A stretch of 6,979 nt of DNA from SAR116 cluster bacterium. GTDB taxonomy: Bacteria > Pseudomonadota > Alphaproteobacteria > Puniceispirillales > Puniceispirillaceae. Numbering within the stretch: position 1 is the first letter of the stretch; each line of letters opens with the position of its first letter. Positions 1 through 4,126 of this stretch are shown here, piece by piece. Under the pieces are notes generated by a model that worked only from the letters and a program-made list of their open reading frames with translations, ran no database searches and was not told the DNA's origin. The position numbers and the translations under genes are program-made. Location of the stretch: positions 1 to 6,979 of the forward strand of contig SHBC01000056.1 of NCBI GenBank assembly GCA_004213025.1, read 5' to 3'.

Positions 1-314
1 ACCTTCATGATGGTCGGGATCTGCCCGGCGAATTTATCGGCGCCAGCCTCGATCATGCCAAGCGGCGCGGCATAGGCCGACAGGCCGGCATCGATGGCAA
101 GCTGGAAATGGTAATGCGGGTCATAGGCGGCGGGATTGACGGCAAAGCTTCGGGCCGGCCCGTGTTCAAACCCCTGATCGACCGGCAGGATCACAAGCTT
201 GCCGGTGCCGCCAAGCTTTCCCTGCATCAGAATGCGTGCCAGATTGGCCTTCACGCCGGGACTGTCGGCGCTGTAATTGTCGAGGATGGCTTTGACTTTG
301 CGGGTGATCTTCAT
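1..314 (-). CDS. fbaB: Class I fructose-bisphosphate aldolase (FbaB/DhnA type), 5' part only
   Basis: The predicted enzyme interconverts fructose 1,6-bisphosphate with dihydroxyacetone phosphate and glyceraldehyde 3-phosphate through a lysine Schiff base, in cytosolic glycolysis and gluconeogenesis. The first 104 codons are visible; the gene runs off the left edge, so the Schiff-base lysine and most of the barrel cannot be checked. Recognition rests on LPVDQGFEHG (residues 43-52), the hallmark of the DhnA-type family, preceded by KANLARILMQGKLGGTGK (22-39) and followed by a segment rich in NPAAYDPHYHFQ and an AAPLGM strand. The ATG at 312-314 has GAGG at 323-326, 8 nt away, a good spacing. 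The gene has its own 207-bp leader with a possible promoter and a palindrome, so it is probably transcribed separately from the ligase gene behind it. Family call is firm; the symbol assumes the E. coli FbaB relation. Confidence 0.9.
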   Translation of the reverse strand, partial: MKITRKVKAILDNYSADSPGVKANLARILMQGKLGGTGKLVILPVDQGFEHGPARSFAVNPAAYDPHYHFQLAIDAGLSAYAAPLGMIEAGADKFAGQIPTIMK

Positions 315-377
315 CGGGGTTACCTCGCGGCAGCTTGTCTCACAGTCGTGACCCGGGTATGCGCCTGTGCCCCCCAA

Positions 378-394
378 TTGCCACAATGTGGCAA
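378..394. promoter_or_regulatory. Perfect 17-bp palindrome in the aldolase leader, candidate operator
   Basis: TTGCCACAATGTGGCAA has two perfect 8-bp arms around a single central base, the geometry of a site for a dimeric repressor or activator. It lies 64 bp upstream of the aldolase ATG and about 27 bp downstream of the candidate -10 element, where a bound protein would block elongation or initiation. The arms would also pair in RNA, but no T-tract follows, so a terminator is unlikely. I do not recognise the regulator. Confidence 0.45.
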
Positions 395-420
395 ACACCG
401 GCCGCCCTGATCACTTGGAA

Positions 421-449
421 GATATAGGCATTTAGACAGAAAACGTCAC
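421..449 (-). promoter_or_regulatory. Weak sigma70-like promoter candidate for the aldolase gene
   Basis: Read on the minus strand, GTGACG (444-449) and TATATC (421-426) are separated by exactly 17 bp. Each hexamer matches 4 of 6 bases of the E. coli consensus. It sits in the AT-richest part of the gap ahead of the aldolase gene. Alphaproteobacterial housekeeping promoters often deviate from this consensus, so this is only a plausible placement. Confidence 0.3.
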
Positions 450-521
450 TCAAAATATGCGCGCCACAAATATAATGGCCGCAGGGATAATGACCTCACC
501 ATCATCACTTCCGGCGTGGCC

Positions 522-1817
522 TCAGAATACCCGCAGATAACGCCCGGTCTCGAAAGGCGTGACCTGTTGCCAGAAGAATGCCAGCTCGCGTTCGGCCTGC
601 TGCAGCCAGATCTCATACTGATCAGCTCCCAGAACCCCGCAAAGCCAGTCCGAGGCGCGTGCCTGCCTGATGGCATCATCAAGCTGTAGCGGGATTGGCG
701 GCGCGGCGCTGTCCTGATAGGCATTGCCTTCGGTGACTGGTGACGGCTCCATCGCCGCCTCGATGCCGTCAAGACCGGCGGCGATATCGGCCGCCAGCAG
801 CAGATAGGGGTTGCAGTCGGCGCCGGCGTCGCGCTTTTCAATCCGTGTTGCGCCCTCGCTCCCTTCGATCACGCGAAGCGCGACGGTGCGATTGTCGAAC
901 CCCCAGCTTGCATTGGTCGGACAGAAGGACAGCGGCTGGCGCCGACGATAGCCATTGACGGTCATCGCGCCGCAGACCGACATCTCGGCCATACGGTGCT
1001 GCAGGCCGGCCAGGAAATGCCGGCCCGTGTCGCTCAGCCGTCCCTTGTCGGCGAAAATGTTACCGCCATCTGACCACAGCGAATAATGAACATGAAAGCC
1101 GTTGCCGCTTTCCTCCAGAAAGGGTTTGGCCATGAAACTGGCATGATAGCCGTGCCGCGCCGCCAGCTGTTTGACCAGCGAGCGGAACATCACCACCCTG
1201 TCGGCCGCGATGAGGGCGGTGTCGTGACGGATATTGACCTCGACCTGACCGGCCGCATATTCCGGGTTTGATTGTTCGATCGGGATTCCCATGGCGCCGA
1301 GCTGCTCGCGGATGGGGCCCAGAATCGGCTCCAGCGCCGCGGCCCGGTCAAGACCGTAGCAATCATTGCCGTTGTCATGTGGCAGGCCGGTCTGCGGGTC
1401 GAGAAGGTAGAATTCCAGCTCGGTACCGGCGCTGATCTCAATCCCCATGGCGTTGGCGCGCGCCAGCTGCCTGACAAGCGCCCGTCGCGGATCAATTGTC
1501 AGCACCTTGTGATCCATCCCCTCGGCGCGGGCAAAACACAGCGCCACGCCAGACTCCCACGGGATCGCGACCGGGGGGTGAAGCGGAAAGATATGGCAAT
1601 CGGGAAAGCCGTTCGCGAAACTGACCACTGGCGTGTCCCAGACATCACAGGTCATATCCATGGTGAAAATCGACATTGCCAACGCGTTGCCAGACTCGCA
1701 GATCCGTTCCCATTGGGCCGCCGGAATGCGCTTGCCGCGCATGATGCCGTTCAGGTCACCAAGCCCCAGCGCCACGGTATGTGTTCCCGGTGGCAATGAA
1801 TAATCTGTTTTCGTCAC
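522..1817 (-). CDS. Glutamine synthetase family ligase (GlnT/PuuA-like)
   Basis: This is an ATP-dependent glutamate-amine ligase of the glutamine synthetase fold. It would make glutamine from ammonia or, as in PuuA, a gamma-glutamyl-amine from a polyamine or amino acid. Of 431 residues, the N-terminal beta-grasp part carries DLNGIMRGKRIP (21-32), typical of PuuA/GlnT. Catalytic motifs follow: GTELEFYLLD (131-140, Glu133), EYAAGQVEVN (186-195, Glu186 and Glu193), GNGFHVHYSL (238-247, His242), NGYRRRQP (288-295) and IEKRDAGADCNPYL (326-339). The C-terminus (GRYLRVF) is short and lacks the adenylylation tyrosine motif of housekeeping GlnA, so control by GlnE is unlikely. I chose the GTG at 1815-1817 because GGAG lies 5 nt upstream; an in-frame ATG at 1851-1853 would add 12 residues but has no Shine-Dalgarno. 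A sigma54 promoter lies upstream. Family is firm; the exact amine substrate is unknown. Confidence 0.93.
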   Translation of the reverse strand: MTKTDYSLPPGTHTVALGLGDLNGIMRGKRIPAAQWERICESGNALAMSIFTMDMTCDVWDTPVVSFANGFPDCHIFPLHPPVAIPWESGVALCFARAEGMDHKVLTIDPRRALVRQLARANAMGIEISAGTELEFYLLDPQTGLPHDNGNDCYGLDRAAALEPILGPIREQLGAMGIPIEQSNPEYAAGQVEVNIRHDTALIAADRVVMFRSLVKQLAARHGYHASFMAKPFLEESGNGFHVHYSLWSDGGNIFADKGRLSDTGRHFLAGLQHRMAEMSVCGAMTVNGYRRRQPLSFCPTNASWGFDNRTVALRVIEGSEGATRIEKRDAGADCNPYLLLAADIAAGLDGIEAAMEPSPVTEGNAYQDSAAPPIPLQLDDAIRQARASDWLCGVLGADQYEIWLQQAERELAFFWQQVTPFETGRYLRVF

Positions 1818-1822
1818 GGTGG

Positions 1823-1830
1823 CTCCGCCC
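1823..1830 (-). promoter_or_regulatory. Shine-Dalgarno that sets the GTG start of the ligase gene
   Basis: On the minus strand GGGCGGAG ends 5 nt before the GTG at 1815-1817. The upstream in-frame ATG (1851-1853) is preceded by a pyrimidine/A stretch with no purine-rich site. This favours the GTG start, giving a protein that begins MTKTDYSLPPG. Confidence 0.6.
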
Positions 1831-1917
1831 TTTAAAAGCCTGATGGTCTTCATGGTTTGTCAAAAGGCACCGTGGCCAGAGTCCGCGATCCAGAATCCGA
1901 CAATCCATGTGGCGTGA

Positions 1918-1933
1918 TGCAATCACACTGCCA
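1918..1933 (-). promoter_or_regulatory. Sigma54 (RpoN) -24/-12 promoter for the GS-family ligase gene
   Basis: Read on the minus strand the site is TGGCAGTGTGATTGCA. The sigma54 consensus is TGGCACG-N4-TTGCW: here the -24 block is TGGCAGT, the spacer GTGA and the -12 block TTGCA. The invariant GG and GC are exactly 10 bp apart. Counting 12 nt down from the -12 base puts the start of transcription near 1907, a leader of about 90 nt to the GTG. Sigma54 promoters need an enhancer-binding activator such as NtrC; I found no full NtrC palindrome upstream, only a small dyad (ACCGTGACGGT, 1962-1972). Nitrogen-responsive transcription of a glutamine-synthetase-family gene is a well-known arrangement, which supports the call. 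Confidence 0.65.
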
Positions 1934-1983
1934 TTGGCAATGCAAGGACCGGACGACCAGCACCGTGACGGTTGGCGGCGGGT

Positions 1984-2310
1984 CTACAGATGAATGTCGT
2001 GAAGGATGATTCCGCGGGATGGCACATTGATCGAGGCAATGCCGTTTCGCTCATTCATCTTGGCCTCGGCTTCACGGAACAGCGGCTGACAGGCGATGAA
2101 GGCCTGCTCGTCGACATATTCCCACAGATTGCCAAGAATGAAACTGCCTTCCTGGTTCCATACCTGCGTCACCACCTGACGCAACGCGCCAGCTTCCTTG
2201 AACCGCGGCAGCATCTCGCCGATGATTTCCTGCCACTCGCGCTCAGCAGCCATCATGTCGCCCTTGGTGGCGAATTTGCTTGTTATATAACTCATCAGCT
2301 TTGGTTCCAT
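1984..2310 (-). CDS. Conserved-looking hypothetical protein, possibly ABM/NIPSNAP-like
   Basis: A 108-residue cytosolic protein with no signal peptide or membrane segment. I do not recognise a specific family. The size, an N-terminal beta strand followed by a helix (about 16-41), a central strand-turn-strand (about 44-62, with VWNQEGSFILGNLWEYVD) and a second helix (about 66-84) suggest a dimeric alpha/beta barrel of the ABM or NIPSNAP kind; this is inferred by eye. The ATG at 2308-2310 follows AGGGG at 8 nt; the inner ATG (Met6) has no such site. High GC at third codon positions supports this strand over the overlapping plus-strand reading frame. It lies 130 bp upstream of the ligase in the same direction and may be partly co-transcribed. 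A second sigma54-like element lies 130 bp upstream of its start. Confidence 0.7.
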   Translation of the reverse strand: MEPKLMSYITSKFATKGDMMAAEREWQEIIGEMLPRFKEAGALRQVVTQVWNQEGSFILGNLWEYVDEQAFIACQPLFREAEAKMNERNGIASINVPSRGIILHDIHL

Positions 2311-2393
2311 GATCCCATCCCCTACAGATGACAGATGACACAGGCATATAACAATCTACAGATGGCAATGGTGACACAGCATGACGCCTGACC

Positions 2394-2417
2394 GGAAGTT
2401 ATTCTGGAAGTTATTTT
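2394..2417. repeat. Two tandem copies of a 12-bp AT-rich unit
   Basis: GGAAGTTATTCT (2394-2405) is followed directly by GGAAGTTATTTT (2406-2417), 11 of 12 bases identical. The 12-bp period roughly follows one helical turn, so it could be a pair of half-sites for a regulator. It lies inside the leader that the sigma54-like element at 2440-2454 would produce. Confidence 0.6.
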
Positions 2418-2439
2418 AGAATTTCTTCATATAGGGGTG

Positions 2440-2454
2440 GCATGAACCGTGCCA
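2440..2454 (-). promoter_or_regulatory. Sigma54-like -24/-12 element ahead of the 108-aa gene
   Basis: On the minus strand the site reads TGGCACGGTTCATGC. The -24 block TGGCACG is a perfect consensus match; the -12 block ATGCC keeps the invariant GC but not the TT before it. GG and GC are 10 bp apart as required. Transcription would begin near 2428, giving a leader of about 117 nt. The caution is that the -24 block lies mostly inside the first unit of a tandem repeat, and the same TGGCACGG recurs in the second unit without a -12 partner, so chance is possible. Confidence 0.4.
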
Positions 2455-2505
2455 GAGACGACCGTGCCAGAGACTACTGTGCCGGAGAAGACTGTGCGGG
2501 CGAAG
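2446..2505. repeat. Four tandem copies of a 15-bp unit
   Basis: The units are ACCGTGCCAGAGACG (2446-2460), ACCGTGCCAGAGACT (2461-2475), ACTGTGCCGGAGAAG (2476-2490) and ACTGTGCGGGCGAAG (2491-2505). The first two differ by one base; the later two drift progressively, as expected of an ageing slippage array. The array is intergenic. Fifteen bases is a whole number of codons and the array is open in the plus frame starting at ATG 2442, but codon use there is unlike the real genes. Confidence 0.85.
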
Positions 2506-2617
2506 AATTTTCCATCTCCGGTCTCGCAAGGGAACCTGTTTGCGCCACTTTGCGCAGAGGCTGAAAAATCTGTGTAACAGCGGTGATTATGCTGGATTGG
2601 CTCCGCTGCCTTCGGTG

Positions 2618-2634
2618 AAGCTGTGACACAGCTT
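2618..2634. promoter_or_regulatory. Perfect 17-bp palindrome touching the peroxiredoxin translation start
   Basis: AAGCTGTGACACAGCTT has 8-bp arms around one central base. It ends two bases before the AGGAGG (2637-2642) of the peroxiredoxin gene. As DNA it has operator geometry for a dimeric regulator. As RNA it can fold into a 6-bp stem with a UGACA loop beside the ribosome-binding site, so it might also act on translation. It does not match the OxyR consensus that I know. The 10-mer GTGACACAGC inside it also occurs at 2371-2380 in the same intergenic region. Confidence 0.5.
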
Positions 2635-2647
2635 TCAGGAGGAACAG

Positions 2648-3307
2648 ATGGTTCTGCGGATCAATGATTTGGCGCCTGATTTCACGGCGCAGACAACCCA
2701 TGGCGAGATCGGGTTTCACGACTGGCTGGATGGCAGATGGGGTGTGCTGTTTTCGCATCCCAAGGATTTCACGCCGGTCTGTACGACCGAGCTTGGCGCG
2801 CTGGCCGGGCTTGAGGACGAGTTTGCAAGGCGCAATGTCAAGGTGATCGGCCTGTCGGTCGACCCGGCAGACGACCACAGGGAATGGCTTTCCGATATCG
2901 AGGATGTAACCGGGAACCGGCCGGCATATCCGATCATCGCCGATACCGACCTGGCTGTCGCCAAACTCTATGACATGCTGCCAGCGGCGGCAGGTGACAG
3001 TTCGGCCGGGCGCACCGCGGTCGACAACCAGACGGTGCGCGTCGTCTTTGTCATCGGGCCGGACAGGCGGATCAAGCTGCAGATGGCCTATCCGATGTCG
3101 ACAGGACGCAACTTTGCCGAGCTGCTGCGCGTCATCGACTCGCTTCAGCTGACCGCGGGTCACAAGGTGGCAACGCCGGCTGACTGGCAGAAGGGCGAGG
3201 ATGTGATCATCCTGACATCGGTGTCGGATGACGAGGCGCACAAGCTTTTTCCATCCGGCTGGGACAGTGTGAAGCCCTATCTTCGCAAGGTGCCCGACCC
3301 GTCATGA
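2648..3307 (+). CDS. 1-Cys peroxiredoxin (Prx6/AhpC-TSA family)
   Basis: A cytosolic thiol peroxidase reducing hydrogen peroxide, alkyl hydroperoxides or peroxynitrite. The 219-residue length fits the Prx6 subfamily. The thioredoxin-fold core carries HPKDFTPVCTTEL (37-49) with the peroxidatic Cys45 and Thr42; Arg131 in VRVVFVIGPD completes the usual active site. YPMSTGRNF, LQLTAGHKVATPADW and a C-terminal KLFPSGWDSVKPYLR tail are all Prx6-type, extending past the shorter 2-Cys proteins. Cys45 is the only cysteine, so a separate thiol such as glutathione or a partner protein must resolve the sulfenic acid. The ATG follows a strong AGGAGG at 5-nt spacing, which implies high expression. A perfect palindrome lies immediately before that site. 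The hydroxylase gene follows after 80 bp and may share its transcript. The family call is firm; physiological peroxide and reductant are unknown. Confidence 0.95.
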   Translation: MVLRINDLAPDFTAQTTHGEIGFHDWLDGRWGVLFSHPKDFTPVCTTELGALAGLEDEFARRNVKVIGLSVDPADDHREWLSDIEDVTGNRPAYPIIADTDLAVAKLYDMLPAAAGDSSAGRTAVDNQTVRVVFVIGPDRRIKLQMAYPMSTGRNFAELLRVIDSLQLTAGHKVATPADWQKGEDVIILTSVSDDEAHKLFPSGWDSVKPYLRKVPDPS

Positions 3308-3387
3308 CACCAGCTGCCGGCGCGGCTTGACAGGTCGCGGCTTTTGCTGCCTGCTGACCGCCTAACCACCGGCGGGAGACGGCAGCG

Positions 3388-4101
3388 ATGACACAGCCCT
3401 ATGCAGGCCGCACCTATGCAGGTCACACCTATGCAGGCCGCATCCATGATAGCGACGTGGCGCTTGTCGAGACCCGTCTTCAGGCGCCGCCTGACACCGG
3501 TTCGGTGGCGGGCTTTGTTCCCGGGCCCGGGATCGAGAAGCTGGCGCTTTGCTTCGACATTGACCAGCTACGCACCGCACTTGCCGAATGCCTGCGACGG
3601 TCCGATTTCATGGGCGGAATGCAGGATGACGGCTTTGCCGCCCTGCCACTGACCCAGCGCCCGGGCCAGACCGAATGGACCGAGAATGACCTGTCCGGCC
3701 GCTACTGGCTTCGCGGCGATGACCGCTATGTCGAGGAGGCGCGCGAGGATTTGGTCCCGGAGATCGATTTCAACGAGTTCAACCCGCAATTCGCCGGCAC
3801 CTATTTCGAACATGTCCATGCTGAACTGGCGCACCGCTTTCCCATCGGCAGGATGCGGGTGCTGTCAAAGGGCCTGTATAATTGCAATAGCTGGCATCGC
3901 GACCCGGAACCGCGGCTTCATATCCCGATCGTGACCAATCCGGGATCGCTGTTCGTGGTCAATCATCACGTGACGCATCTTCCGGCCGACGGGTCGGTCT
4001 ATTTCACCGACACGCGCGGCTATCACACGGCGATGAATGGCGGCGAGACGCGCCGCGTCCATATCGTCGCTGCGCTGGCCTACCCGCAACTGCAGGACTA
4101 G
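3388..4101 (+). CDS. Aspartyl/asparaginyl beta-hydroxylase family 2-oxoglutarate dioxygenase
   Basis: A predicted Fe(II)- and 2-oxoglutarate-dependent hydroxylase of 237 residues. The double-stranded beta-helix part holds WHRDPEPRLHIPIVTNPGS (169-187): His170 and Asp172 form the HxD of the iron triad, His213 in GYHTAMNGG is the distal histidine, and Arg223, ten residues later, fits the 2-oxoglutarate-binding arginine. Spacing and the RLHIP and TRRVHI strands match the Asp/Asn hydroxylase family rather than other dioxygenases. Residues 1-60 are not recognised and begin with a repeated YAGRT-like pentapeptide encoded by a 15-bp tandem repeat. The ATG at 3388 has GGAG at 3375-3378, 9 nt upstream. 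No signal peptide is visible, so it is probably cytosolic. The substrate is unknown: a protein side chain, a free amino acid or a peptide natural product are all possible. Its stop lies 25 bp from that of the convergent ABC gene. Confidence 0.85.
   Translation: MTQPYAGRTYAGHTYAGRIHDSDVALVETRLQAPPDTGSVAGFVPGPGIEKLALCFDIDQLRTALAECLRRSDFMGGMQDDGFAALPLTQRPGQTEWTENDLSGRYWLRGDDRYVEEAREDLVPEIDFNEFNPQFAGTYFEHVHAELAHRFPIGRMRVLSKGLYNCNSWHRDPEPRLHIPIVTNPGSLFVVNHHVTHLPADGSVYFTDTRGYHTAMNGGETRRVHIVAALAYPQLQD
3398..3442 (+). repeat. Three tandem 15-bp units in the hydroxylase N-terminus
   Basis: CCTATGCAGGCCGCA (3398-3412), CCTATGCAGGTCACA (3413-3427) and CCTATGCAGGCCGCA (3428-3442) lie head to tail. Units 1 and 3 are identical; unit 2 differs at two bases. 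In frame they encode successive YAGR, YAGH and YAGR blocks (residues 5-18). A degenerate fourth unit (TCCATGATAGCG) may follow. Copy-number change would keep the reading frame. Confidence 0.85.
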
Positions 4102-4126
4102 CGGCTCGGTGATATTCGCCGCATGA

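Larger units (their letters stand above)
2311..2647. other. Divergent regulatory region between the 108-aa gene and peroxiredoxin
   Basis: These 337 bp separate two divergent genes and are less GC-rich than their neighbours. Going left to right: ACAGATG in tandem (2324-2337) and again at 2358-2364; GGAAGTTATT twice at 12-bp spacing (2394-2403 and 2406-2415); a sigma54-like element on the minus strand (2440-2454); four 15-bp tandem repeats (2446-2505); TTTGCGC twice at 10-bp spacing (2539-2545 and 2549-2555); and a 17-bp palindrome (2618-2634) just before the peroxiredoxin ribosome-binding site. A weak plus-strand promoter may be CTGAAA (2561-2566) with GATTAT (2585-2590), 18 bp apart. A 40-codon reading frame (2442-2564) is possible but uses AGA codons that the real genes here avoid. 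Confidence 0.6.

Noticed and set aside
108..410. 100-codon open frame on the plus strand opposite the aldolase start
   Set aside because: It overlaps a clearly conserved aldolase N-terminus in antisense and shows no family motif.
1914..1926. GTGATGCAATCAC dyad overlapping the -12 region
   Set aside because: Short arms (5 bp) that overlap the sigma54 -12 block; the promoter match explains much of it, though a repressor site is not excluded.
1972..2331. 119-codon open frame on the plus strand opposite the 108-aa gene
   Set aside because: The minus-strand frame has better codon composition and a ribosome-binding site; both are unlikely to be real.
2442..2564. 40-residue small gene covering the 15-bp repeat array
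   Set aside because: There is a modest AGGGG before the ATG, but codon use (several AGA) is unlike the real genes and the sequence is mostly repeat; kept only as a hypothesis.
2474..3241. 255-codon open frame on the minus strand opposite the peroxiredoxin gene
   Set aside because: The plus-strand gene has an intact peroxiredoxin active site and a strong Shine-Dalgarno; the antisense frame resembles no family.
3327..3332. TTGACA, a perfect -35 hexamer, ahead of the hydroxylase gene
   Set aside because: No acceptable -10 hexamer lies 16-18 bp downstream, so it does not make a promoter by itself.
4101..4122. Inverted repeat GCGGC/GCCGC with a 12-nt loop between the convergent genes, as a terminator
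   Set aside because: Only 5 bp of stem, a long loop and no T-tract on either strand; too weak to annotate.
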